From NCBI RefSeq assembly GCF_019320115.1, contig NC_089595.1, forward strand, positions 107,772,158 to 107,836,157: a DNA stretch of 64,000 nucleotides, given 5' to 3'. A model generated the notes under the pieces. It worked only from the letters and a program-made list of their open reading frames with translations. It did no database searches and was not told where the DNA came from. The translations under genes and the position numbers were made by a program. Below are positions 54,801 through 64,000 of this stretch, one piece after another. Positions within the stretch are counted from its first letter, which is position 1. Each line of letters starts with the position of its first letter. This DNA is from Miscanthus floridulus (taxonomy: Eukaryota; Streptophyta; Magnoliopsida; Poales; Poaceae).

Positions 54801-56303
54801 GCGCTATTGGAAGATGGATTCAACTTGCTACATCCTGCTGTATTACACAATATCACAATCAGTTGTTCGCTTGAAGGCAAAATCATAGAGCTACAACAGA
54901 CTGATGTAGGAATAAGTCACATAAAGAGAAAAATGCAAGAGCAAGAAACAAAACATTTTAGATTGGACGAAAGAGGTGTATTATGGTTTGAGGACCGACT
55001 AGTGGTGCCGAAAGACCGTGAGCTAAGGAATCAGATTTTAGAAGAAGCTCACTCGTCCAAATTGTCTATCCACCCGGGTAGTAGTAAAATGTATCAAGAT
55101 TTGAAAACCCGTTTTTGGTGGACTAAGATGAAGAAAGAGATCGCAGCCTATGTTGCTAGGTGTGATAACTGCAGCAGAGTGAAAGCCGTCCATATGAAAA
55201 CCGCTGGATTACTTCAGCCACTGCCTATTCCAGGATGGAAATGGGAAGAGATCAGTATGGACTTTATTACAGGCCTTCCAACAACACCACAAGGTCACGA
55301 TTCAATCTGGGTCATTGTTGATCGTCTCACCAAGTCAGCACACTTCATACCAGTGAACACGCGGTATATAGTTGGGAAATACGCGGAAATATATGTTGCC
55401 CAGATTGTGAGATTGCATGGAGTACCTAGGACCATAATCTCAGATAGAGGACCACAGTTCATAGCTCGTTTCTGGGAGCACTTACACCAAGCTTTGGGAA
55501 CCAAGCTAATCAGAAGTTCAGCTTATCATCCGCAAACTTCAGGACAGACAGAGAGAGTAAACCAAATCCTAGAAGATTTACTTAGAGCTTGTGTAATATC
55601 TTCAAAAGGTTCATGGGAGAAATGGTTACCTTTAGCTGAATTCTCCTATAACAACAGTTATCAAGCGAGTATCAAAATGGCTCCATTTGAAGCCTTGTAT
55701 GGCAGAAAGTGCAGAACTCCATTGAATTGGATTGAGCCCGGTGAAAGGAGATATTTCGGTATTGATTTTGTCAATGAAGCCGAAGAACAAATACGTATCA
55801 TCCAACAACACATGAAGGCAGCTCAATCAAGACAGAAGAGTTATGCCGATCGAAGAAGAAGACCACTAACTTTTGAAGTAGGTGACTATGTGTACTTGAG
55901 AGTATCACCCATGAAAGGTGTGAAGAGATTTGGGATGAAAAAGAAGCTTTCACCAAGATATGTAGGGCCATACAAAATCTTGGAACGAAAAGGAAACGTT
56001 GCGTATAAACTACAACTACCACCAGAGATGAGTGCAATCTTTGATGTGTTCCATGTTTCGCAGCTAAAGAAATGTCTTCGAGTACCGGAAGAAGCTATTG
56101 CACCCACCAACGTGCAGCTTCAATCGGATTTGACCTATGAAGAAAAGCCAATTCGAGTATTGGAAGTGATGGAGAGAGTAACAAGGAGTAAGATCATTAA
56201 GTTCTATAAGGTGGGGTGGAACAATCATAGTGAACAAGATGCTACATGGGAAAGAGAAGATTATCTGCAAGAAGTTTATCCCGCCTTTTTTCAAGAATGG
56301 TAG
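51891..56303 (+). CDS. gag-pol: Gag-Pol polyprotein (Tekay-type Ty3/gypsy chromovirus)
   Basis: 1470 codons without interruption. Order: a proline-rich start, Retrotrans_gag at about residues 100-230 ([24 protein letters not shown]), CCHC zinc knuckle [14 protein letters not shown] at 321-334, aspartic protease FDSGASHSF with the catalytic Asp at 391, RT with [14 protein letters not shown] and FIDDIL (Asp706/707), RNase H with FCDASG (Asp853), integrase zinc finger HP..CDNC, DDE core Asp1124, Asp1185, Glu1221 (35 residues between the last two), then a GPY-like [12 protein letters not shown] segment and a C-terminal chromodomain around 1410-1465 ([25 protein letters not shown]). All catalytic residues are present. 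gag and pol share one frame, so proteolysis should separate the products. Confidence 0.95.
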   Translation: MTRTRAGAGGSQDGNQDDLPPPPPPSAQEFFAQFLGSQRTMEEALRLIAQNTARGHPQQPGAEPNQHSSFKEFLDTKPPIFKVAEEPLQADEWLNTIEQKFRLLRVTEHLKAEYASHQLQGPAGIWWTHFLSSLPANARVTWDQFKLAFRGHHIPPGLMRMKAAEFMRLTQGTKSLTEYMHAFNNLSRYAPSFVDTEEKKIESFKRGLGTKLMKTMANSRCATYNEFISDALTQENHNNMHAVAKGRKRAYEAGASGSFQSKAPITARPQFRPPAPKFRPPPPKAQNNRPQKPFRKAFTIALPKGNGNQDSSAGFKSNQPCFNCNQLGHWSKECPHPRRNGNPNQNNQRQVNARARQGQVHYTAVEEVPAGEVVTAGMFLVNKQPAVVLFDSGASHSFMSQAFASRHDQEIIEVSKGGFNISSAGGTVTTKKIVKNVLILIQGREYTTDLIILPGLSISVILGMNWMKDHGVLIDTSTRTIMLREPMGGNAFLVPLSREFEPQHLACAIQATTICDIPVVCEFPDVFPEELPGLPPDRDVEFKIELVPGTAPISRRPYRMPPNELAELKVQLQDLLDKGLIQPSSSPWGCPALFVKKKDKSLRMCVDYRPLNAVTIKNKYPLPRIDILFDQLAKAKVFSKIDLRSGYHQIKIRPEDIPKTAFSTRYGLYEYLVMSFGLTNAPAYFMYLMNSVFMPELDKFVVVFIDDILIYSENESDHEEHLRIVLSRLREHKLYAKFSKCEFWMSKVPFLGHILSRDGISVDPSKVQEVMDWKAPTSVHEVRSFLGLAGYYRRFIPDFSKIAKPMTRLLQKDEKYKWTPECETAFHTLRTLLTTAPVLAQPDIEKPFDVFCDASGIGLGCVLMQEGRVIAYASRQLRKHEVNYPTHDLKLAAVVHALKIWRHYLLGNVCHIFTDHKSLKYIFTQPELNMRQRRWLELIKDYNLEVHYHPGKANVVADALSRKSHCNTVEALLEDGFNLLHPAVLHNITISCSLEGKIIELQQTDVGISHIKRKMQEQETKHFRLDERGVLWFEDRLVVPKDRELRNQILEEAHSSKLSIHPGSSKMYQDLKTRFWWTKMKKEIAAYVARCDNCSRVKAVHMKTAGLLQPLPIPGWKWEEISMDFITGLPTTPQGHDSIWVIVDRLTKSAHFIPVNTRYIVGKYAEIYVAQIVRLHGVPRTIISDRGPQFIARFWEHLHQALGTKLIRSSAYHPQTSGQTERVNQILEDLLRACVISSKGSWEKWLPLAEFSYNNSYQASIKMAPFEALYGRKCRTPLNWIEPGERRYFGIDFVNEAEEQIRIIQQHMKAAQSRQKSYADRRRRPLTFEVGDYVYLRVSPMKGVKRFGMKKKLSPRYVGPYKILERKGNVAYKLQLPPEMSAIFDVFHVSQLKKCLRVPEEAIAPTNVQLQSDLTYEEKPIRVLEVMERVTRSKIIKFYKVGWNNHSEQDATWEREDYLQEVYPAFFQEW

Positions 56304-56333
56304 GTCTTGCAAATCTCGGGACGAGATTTTTAT

Positions 56334-56346
56334 AAGGGGGAGGGGC
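56334..56346 (+). other. Polypurine tract
   Basis: aagggggaggggc directly precedes the 3' LTR and would prime plus-strand DNA synthesis. Confidence 0.85.
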
Positions 56347-59300
56347 TGTAACACCTCGGGTGTTAGCCTTGCATAACTTGACTTGCATAACATGAGCATG
56401 AGCATCAAGCATTCATAAATCATCGTTTACAATTGAAACATCTGATCGAAACATATGAAACATTGCTTGTTATTTCATGTTCCCTGTAACATATGCATAT
56501 GATCATGTGCAAATAAAGGCTAGTGTGTAATGTTGGTCACTATAACACCTTAGCTACACTTAGGTTAACAAAAGGAACCTTGTTCATGAAGACCACATTT
56601 CTTGATCAAGCATTTTAAGTGTTATTTCATGTGTTGACCTAAATGGCTATATGTGTGACTATTTCATGAAATGCTTGAATGACCTTGCAAATTGTTTTAA
56701 CATGCTTAGAGTATCATCATGAACAACTTTGGTATTTAGGGCTAGGGCTAAATTGGTCATTTAGCCATAGTTTGAATGTGTATCTTGATTTCAAAGTGAC
56801 ATGTTTGACTAAAGTTGAACTAGGTGTTAGAGGCCTTGCATGGAGGAGTTCACTAAAGCAAAGTTGTAGTGTTTGACATAAGGAACAACTTTCATTTTTA
56901 TGTCATGGACTGATTTTGCTTCTAACAGGCTTGAATGGGTCCCACAAAAACCAGCAAAATCCAGTTTTCAACACTTAACAAATTTTCTAAGTGTATGCTC
57001 GACTGACAGCCTGACGAGCCGACTTTGGATCGATTTTACTCGGTGTACGATGAGAATTGGGACGAGATCTTTGAACAACAGTTGTAGCTGGTACCTTGGG
57101 CTACAAAACTCATGTTGGGCATTTGCACGAAGGAGCCAAGGATCAGCGGATATATCGACTTGGAAACTCGTCGTCAGGCACTGCACCGGTTCACTGACGA
57201 AACTGAATCGGCTGTTCAGCTGTCTTCGGTGGCCGACCGTTGCCAGGACAGAGCCGCCGCGTGGAGCCAGCGGCTGGCCGCGCGTCGCCGGCGTCCTGCC
57301 CCGCGCGGCAGAGCCAGGCCCAGGCCGTCTTTATCAATCGCAGCGCTCGCCCGCTCCTACCCAGAGCCCCATTTTCATTTTCGCGGCCTCCTTCGCTCAC
57401 CCGCAGCCGCCACCGTAGCTCAGGAGCGCCGCCGACGCCATTACCGGCGCCAGCTCGCCCTCGTCACCCCGCTGCCACCGCTGAAGCCGCGTAGTGCCCC
57501 CTCAGTCCCACTGCGCCTGCATTGCCAGCCGAAGTAGCACGGTAAGCTTCCGTGCCGCGTACGGTCCTTGCCGGAGCTCCGCCGCCGCAACCGTCGTCGT
57601 AGCCGCGCCGACTCCGACCTCCATTCGCTGAGCTAGTTGGTAAAATGGTTTCGCCATAGCTCGTTTATACTTGGCCGAACCTCCTTTCGAGCCTTCACGG
57701 CCAACTCCGGCGCCTTGCCGTCGTTCCGCCCGCCTTGCCGTCATAGCCGCCCGCCATGGTCGCCGGTGAGGAGCTTCGGTGCTCCTTCTAGCCGTGCGAA
57801 GGCCACCATCGGGTGCGGGTGGATGAGTAGACCACGTAGGCGTAGTCTCTACCGCCGGCGAGTTCACCGGCGACGAGCTAGGGCCGTGCCGCGTCGAACG
57901 CCGCCGTCTCCCCTGTTTTTCAGTCGATGACATGTGGGTCCGGCTGACCGGTGGGCCCCTGTTGCCAGTGACTAGTATTAGAAGGCTAGTTCATTCTTTT
58001 CAGATTTAAACCCGAATTTCAAGTGTTTTGTTATTTTTGTATCTGCAGATTGGTAGCTCCAAAAATGTTGAAATAAATATGGTTGTGTTCCTTAGGAAGT
58101 GTAGTATTTAGGAAAAATATGTTCTTGGCTTCAACAGTAGAAATTTCTGGAGATTTAAATAGGGTTTTCAAATGTGCTTTTGAATGCATTTCAATTTGTT
58201 TATTTTATATCTAGAGTTCCTGTGCTCCAAAAATTATGAAATTTTTGTGGTAGGCTATTCTTGTTATACATGAGCTTGGATAAAAATTTGAGAACCAGTG
58301 CATGTGTAGATCTATAGTTATAGATTTTTCTTTTATAAATAGTTAATCCTTGCATGAATTTTTATAAATTAATTATGAGTCCAAAATTCATGAAATTTAT
58401 TGGAGATGATACTAGTACCATATGGATGCTAGGAAAAATAAGAAATCTGTTGCTTGACACTTTTCAATAGGATTTTCCATTTATGCTATTTCAAGCCTTG
58501 CTTCCTTATCATTTTTGTATAGGATGTTTTACTTAGTAAAATGACCTGAAAATTTTATAGTGGTCATTTGATAGCATTATTAAGGCTCTGTAAATTTCTG
58601 AGAATTTATTAAGCACATCTGATATATATTTATTATTTAACCTAGATATCTAAATAAAATAATAAAGGCAATTTAATAAATAGTTTGGGCTTTGCCATTT
58701 TATTATCCTAACTATGTTTGGTGTGCTTAAACTGTTGGTAGGTTCTAGGTTGTCAATTTGTGAATAATTACATGAAGTAGAGGTGTTATTACTTTATATT
58801 GCATGTTAAGTCATTTCCGGGCTGATTCTAGAAAATGATGAGTTGCATGTTGAAACTGATGTAGACTGTAAAAATGGTTAATAACAAAGTTGTAGAAAAT
58901 TTGATAAGCTTTCCAGAAAGTCCAGGATCACTAGATTTGGAATTGTAGAACTCCAGTTATGAGTGAAACAAGTAGATACTGTTTATGGCATAGTCGATGC
59001 ATTGTAGGAGTAGTTAGGTAGTAAGCGAGAAGAGATATGCACCTACTCAAACAACGTGATGCACTTGTTAACATATATGCATTCGTAATACTTATATCAT
59101 ACTCATGCATCTAGGATCGGAGGAAGAAATCACGTTGCTGGAATTCGAAGAAGCAGAGGAAGGGAACCCGCAGGAGGATCCGCAAGCCGCAGCTCCCGAA
59201 GGCGTGGAGCAGAACCCTGAAGAGCTTCCGGAGTGCCCTGACCACCGTCCTACCTCTTTTCTGCGAGGCAAGCCCCGGAGCATTATAAGTCTCCCAGTAA

Positions 59301-60765
59301 TTTACAAATGTTTACTTACGTATTTATGATTGACGCATTAGGTTATAAGAGTTGAATGAAACCACTTGATGCATGTACATTCCTTGTCCAGATATTACAC
59401 CTTTAACCGGTATAGGTCCAGGATCGAATATATATATGCTTAGCCATGCTTAGACCGGTAGAAGTCGGGTGATGTCCTGTCACCTGCGAGATATAGGTGG
59501 ATACCGGAGCACGGTTGGCTATATCTGCTATCGTGGAACAGAACCATGAGGTAAAAGTAAATTGAGACCGGACGGGAGGTCGATAGGGAAGCAACAAGGC
59601 ATGGAGGTCTTGGGTGTGGACTTATCCCCGTCTATGTCGATTAAGGACCGTACCGTTGTTGGCGCTTCTGACAAGATTGAACGCATGCCTCTCACTTAGC
59701 TGGCCGGATAACTCGTTCCGACCGCGAAGCCGAGTAATTCAACTCAGGCCGGGAATCGTTCTGTTGTGCGCTCCTTCCGGGGAACGATCAGACTGAGCCC
59801 AAGGGCAGGTTTGGCCTGAGCATCCTGGCATCTGGTGTTCCAGATTGTGCGGCGCGGTACGAACCCGCGAAATGTGTACCTGAGTTGTACCAAAGGTGAC
59901 CTAAGACTATCGTGGCTGGTAGATCTGGGTTTGTGTTAGGAATAAATTCCCAGCTGGTTGAAATCGATTCGAATCGCCGTCTCTCCCGGATAGTGAGAAA
60001 CTTGGCTAGTCCCAACATCGTAGTAACTGTGTTATGAAACATGATGGTTCGGATGAATATGGAACTACAATACCTGCTATGGTTACTATTGTATGATTCT
60101 AAATGATATACCACATGTTTGGCACAGGGTAGTTGCTAATCTAGAAATGGATAGTTATAATTAACTTGATAAAGGAATCATAATCGTACAACGGTAATTG
60201 CCTTTTTCGCAAAATGTTGTCAAGTTACGTCCACTTATACAGCCTTGCATAATCCTTGGAGTCAATTTATTTCTGGTTCATGACGGGTAAGTCTAGCTGA
60301 GTACCTTCTCGTACTCAGGGTTTATTTTCCCATTGTTGCAGATGGCACTGTGTATCATGGTTATTGCAAGAGTTGCTTCTATCCCGCTGTGGATGAGGAG
60401 TAAGCCTTGGGCAGGCTTCCTTAGTAATTCCTATCCTTGCTTTTGTGGATCGTGATCTGGCATGGCACTGTATCAAACTACGTTGGAAACTTATCTTCGA
60501 ACTTATTTGCTTCCGCTTTAATTATCAAACTTGGTTTGTAATAACTTTCTATTCGTACTCTGATGATGAAAAGTATCTGTGAACTTATGTAATATGTGGC
60601 ATGTATGTTGAATCCTGTACGATCTTGGTTGTTGTAAATCGTTTATCGAGACCCGTTGTGGTACTCGACGGACTACCGGGTTTATATGGGTTCAAGTACG
60701 ACAGTGCAACCGCTTGCGGATTGCCATTATACTTGTATTCTTATAAATTGGTCGGTTCTGCGACA
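56347..60765 (+). repeat. 3' LTR of the Tekay-type element
   Basis: Same length as the 5' LTR and offset by exactly 10,915 bp throughout. The only difference I noted is G at 59582. Confidence 0.95.
59105..59329 (+). CDS. Small acidic ORF, 3' LTR copy
   Basis: Identical to the ORF at 48190-48414, being in the duplicate LTR. It is not an independent gene. Confidence 0.3.
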   Translation: MHLGSEEEITLLEFEEAEEGNPQEDPQAAAPEGVEQNPEELPECPDHRPTSFLRGKPRSIISLPVIYKCLLTYL

Positions 60766-60923
60766 TCGGGCGAGGCAGAGCCCACCCCCAGAGGTCGGGC
60801 GAGGCAGAGCCCATGCACCTGGGGTTGGTTGGAGCTATAGTTATGCTCTTGACTACACGGATGAATCAAAGTTGCTGACCATTAGCTCCTCCTCTTTAGG
60901 TACCCTAGTATTAGTCCCTGACA
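60766..60923 (-). repeat. Tat LTR remnant, right piece, with polypurine tract
   Basis: Continues the remnant at 45211-45431 after the Tekay insertion and ends ctgaca. gtagcccccgaccctac (60924-60940) is the minus-strand PPT of the next Tat internal region. Confidence 0.7.
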
Positions 60924-61922
60924 GTAGCCCCCGACCCTACGGTGGAGTAGAATACTCCTTCAGAGGCTTTTCTGAATGAGAGGACTATGAGGGCCTTGGC
61001 CTTCTTTTGTCGCCCACGGCATGTCCTAGGGATGATGATTCCCTTTCGTCATGATCAGACCCCTCGGGGGTATTGCCGTGAGATTTAGTGGTTCAGAAAA
61101 GGTCTTTCCTGATTCCGACCCCTACGGGGGTCTGTCGTTCTATGACCGCGCGTTCGATCACCTTGCGAGTCCAACTTTCCTCGAGCCTCGCCAGTAGTAG
61201 GGATCCGGTTGAGGGTTGGCTCATCTTTGTGATCGTCTTCCCACAAGCATTTTTTCCAATAAAAATGGAGGGGCTGAGCCGTGCCATGATTTTCCTCTAT
61301 GGATGAATCATGGTGCTCGATGAGCTATTAATGGGCTAGTCCGAGTGGGGCCCCCGGCATCCTGTTCATGGGGATCTGGCTTGGGTCATCTGGTGACCGA
61401 CTCCAGATTCACAATGGTCAATCCATATAGTTCTTGGGTCCGTTCGACCGGTGCCGAGGGCTCTCTGCCTTTCTTTGAGGAAAAACCATGGATTGTATCT
61501 GGCCGAGACTTGAACATGGGCTAGGATGCCCATGGTGCTCGTGTGCCTGGGTACTAGCTGCTAGCGGGCCCATCCCTTTCCACCCCTCACTCTAAAGGTG
61601 CCCGGAGCGGTTGTCGAACCTATCGATGGGCCAACCTTCGAACTCCTAGGCCTAGACGAGCTGTAGGAGCATCTTTAGCTCCACATCCCTCCTACCTATG
61701 ACGGGTCATGGCGCGTTAGGGGAGGCAAAATGTCCAGCACATTTTCCGAGGGGACGGCCATAGGTTGCATGCGCATGCCCCACGATGAGACGTGGTGATA
61801 GGTCATGGTAGGCGCGGAGATCTAGGTAGGTGGTTGGTTTTCTCACGCCCATCGCCCCTATGAAACCAAAGGGTTAGCCCTTCATGTTTTATAAAAACGC
61901 ATGCATCCTTACCTCCGCAGCC

Positions 61923-63256
61923 ACGCCACCATCGTCGATGCTTAAGTTTCCTGCCTCTGCATCTCCACCGCCGTTGAGCTCGCATCCATCCGCCCCACCT
62001 CCAATAGATCCATGGTGTTGTTCCAACATCACCTTCTAGCTCATGGAGGGCCTCATCCATCACGGCCTTCTCTACGCGCATACCTTAGCCGAGGAGTGGC
62101 TGCTGCCCAGCGACAAGGATTTGCCATCACCGCTCGATGGCTACGTGGTGTTGTTCGCCCACTTCCACAAGCGTGGGCTCGCTACCCCCGCCCACAAATT
62201 CCTCTAGGGGCTACTGCACTTCTACAAGATTGAGCTGCAGCATCTCAATCCCAACAGGATCCAGCACATGGCGGCATTCATCACGCTATGCGAAGGATTC
62301 CTAGGGATCAGCCCCCACTTCGACTTGTGGAGGTATTTCTTCGTTGTCAGCCTCCAGAAGAAGAGGGAGAAGGGTGGCAGGCAGGAGCTGCACATGCCGA
62401 TGGGGTGGGCCAGCATCCAACTTCAGAACAATCAGGTCGCACGAGTACCCATCCATGTGGCTCTCGAAGTCCAATAAGGGGTGGCACTCACAGTGGTTCT
62501 ACCTCAAGAATGATGCCATTGCCCCTCTGCCGAAGTTCACCGGGCGCCTGATCAAAGAGGCCCCGGAGCAGCGGAGGAAGTGGGGCATCCCGGAGAAGGA
62601 CAAGAAGAAGATCTGAGACCACATCGCCGCCATCTACATCATAAAGGAGAATGGCCTGAAAGGGTCAGGCGTCATCGAGCCTTACCACATGAGGAGGGTG
62701 GCGCAGTTGATGACGCGCACACTTCCTCTATATGTGATGGCGCCTGAGGCGTCGTTCAACGGAATGGCGCTCGCCGAGGGAACGCTCCCCAACTCTGAGA
62801 TCACACAACGCATCAAGGAGGCGATGGAGCCTTTGTGGGATGATGCGGGTGCCGCCCTCGACTTTGTCTACCTGGTGCTAGGGCATCCTCCAATGCGACC
62901 GGAGCTAGGCTACGTTGTCTCCGAAATTTTCCCTTTCTCTTGCCTTCTCTTCAATTGATTTCCTGACCCCATGAGACTAACTTTGAGAGGGGCGGGACCA
63001 GCCGAGGGACCTCATCCTCATGGATCACCCAGTGCTACTGCCGAGAGATTCGGCCATGAGGGTGGTGAATCGTGCCGAGGGCGAGTGGCTAAGGAAGGCA
63101 AAGGAGGACAAGAAGAGGAAGAAGCAACGAAAGCTATAGGCGCATGAATGAGGGGAGGACACTAAAGACGATGATGACGATGGTGACAACGACGAGGTGA
63201 AGGAGGAAGAAGAAATGGTAGCCGACGATATCGAGTGGGACAACCAGGAGAGTGAG
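61923..63256 (+). pseudogene. Second copy of the Tat antisense extra ORF, disrupted
   Basis: Collinear with 31833-33180. The start codon has become ACG at 61923, the first intron donor gtaagt is lost (about 62918), and stops are scattered. The Transposase_28-like piece (FLGISPHFDLWRYFF) is recognisable at 62297-62341. It ends where an LTR begins at 63257. Confidence 0.65.
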
Positions 63257-64000
63257 TGTAACACCCTAGGTGTTTGGCTCCCACAAAATTGCATTTCATT
63301 TCATAAACATGTGCATCATCTACCTCATCATGTCATTGTTACTGAAACATGTATATGCAACATTCTCAATTATGTTTGTTTCATACTTGATTGATTGTGA
63401 ATGGTAGTTAGTGCAACATGTGAATGCAACATGAGTTTCTCATACCTTGAAACATGGCAACATGGTAGTAATATGACAAGTTTAAAATTTCAACAAAGTC
63501 ATGAAACATGTGAAACATGGAATTGCAACATTAGGGTAAGTTGAGTGTTTTGTTGTTTCATCACATGTGATACTTAGAAGTTAGTGTAGCACTTGTGTAG
63601 AGTGGTTAATTATGGTCTAATACACCTTAACTACACTTAGGGTAATTGATGGGACATTGTTCATGTGGACCAAAATGACTAAATTGCCCTCTAGGTGGAG
63701 GTTTGACTTTAGGATGACCTCTAGAGTGACTCTATTTGACTGATTAAATAGTCCAACCTAGAGACCTTGCATGGATGTGCACCCTTTACCAAAGTTGTAG
63801 CCAATTTATCAAGGAACAAAAGTCTCAATATGACCATCTCATGAAAATGGCTAGAACATGTTCCAAAAAGGCCCACAAGTCATTATTGAAGGTTGATTCA
63901 ACACTGAAATTTTTTTCTAAGTCCTAAATGCAGTTTCAGTTTGATTGAGCCAACTTTGGCTTGATACAACTCATGATCCTGGGAGAATTAGCTGTTGATT
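63257..64000 (+). mobile_element. Left part of another Tekay-like LTR
   Basis: TGTAACACCCTAGGTGTTTGG begins here, and the following ~740 bp follow the layout of the LTR at 45432 (cataaacatgtgcatc, acaccttaactacacttaggg, cttgcatgga, aaagttgtag). It is diverged in sequence and runs off the window. It interrupts the antisense ORF. Confidence 0.8.

Larger units (their letters stand above)
45432..60765 (+). mobile_element. Complete young Tekay-type chromovirus with an extra H3-tail ORF
   Basis: 15,334 bp with 4419-bp LTRs (45432-49850 and 56347-60765), perfect TSD TCGGG (45427-45431 and 60766-60770), PBS, extra ORF, one uninterrupted gag-pol and PPT. Domain order RT-RNase H-integrase followed by a C-terminal chromodomain places it among gypsy chromoviruses. 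The long TGTAACACC LTR and chromodomain type suggest the Tekay/Del lineage. All coding parts are intact, so it may be autonomous. It sits in an old Tat LTR. Confidence 0.95.

Overview
The window is nuclear DNA of a grass. It shows intron-containing plant genes, grass-type MITEs (including a Stowaway ending in CTCCCTCCGT) and nested plant LTR retrotransposons. The repeat families suggest an Andropogoneae grass such as sugarcane, Miscanthus or sorghum, but that is inference. I saw no bacterial, organellar, rRNA, tRNA or CRISPR features.

Left part (1-21153), gene-bearing. It starts with the last three exons of an IRX10-like GT47 xylan glycosyltransferase (744-2162), with a LINE fragment just upstream. 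A relay of small DNA transposons follows (hAT, Stowaway, MULE and others). A DUF26 secreted-protein pseudogene (5139-5698) is broken by an 87-bp duplication. Solo LTRs lie at 5706-6936 and 9209-9748. Two tandemly duplicated genes for a small three-helix membrane protein (11484-11849 and 14676-15044) sit among many GGTTCC hexamer clusters. A third copy of their upstream block, without a gene, lies at 19545-19916.

Middle part (21154-45431), a retrotransposon nest. A minus-strand Reina-like gypsy element (21159-29816, TSD TCTTT) contains two later insertions: a 2.4-kb solo LTR in its integrase (22590-24994, TSD TCAGG) and a Tat-type solo LTR in its own LTR (28524-29732, TSD GGTAC). Next is a degraded minus-strand Tat/Retand-like element with PBS, leader ORF, gag and an antisense extra ORF, but no pol. 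It is interrupted by a 4.1-kb Tekay-type solo LTR (36123-40232) and carries a 2.2-kb tandem duplication. The junction around 43545-44705 indicates that unequal recombination between Tat LTRs duplicated a segment of roughly 15 kb.

Right part (45432-64000). A complete, very young plus-strand Tekay-type chromovirus (45432-60765, TSD TCGGG) has 4419-bp LTRs in which I found one difference. It has an intact 1470-codon gag-pol ending in a chromodomain. Between the PBS and gag lies an extra intact ORF (50616-51539) whose protein starts with a near-perfect copy of the histone H3 tail: residues 1-13 are identical, K4 and K9 are kept, and K14, K18, K23 and K27 are all arginine. A dsRBD-like region, a coiled coil and an acidic tail follow. 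A strong splice donor in the leader, and AG dinucleotides directly before both start codons, suggest alternative splicing makes the two proteins. This H3-tail-mimic ORF, beside a chromodomain that belongs to an H3-tail-reading family, is the most remarkable item here. The right edge holds a second antisense Tat ORF, cut by another Tekay-like LTR at 63257.
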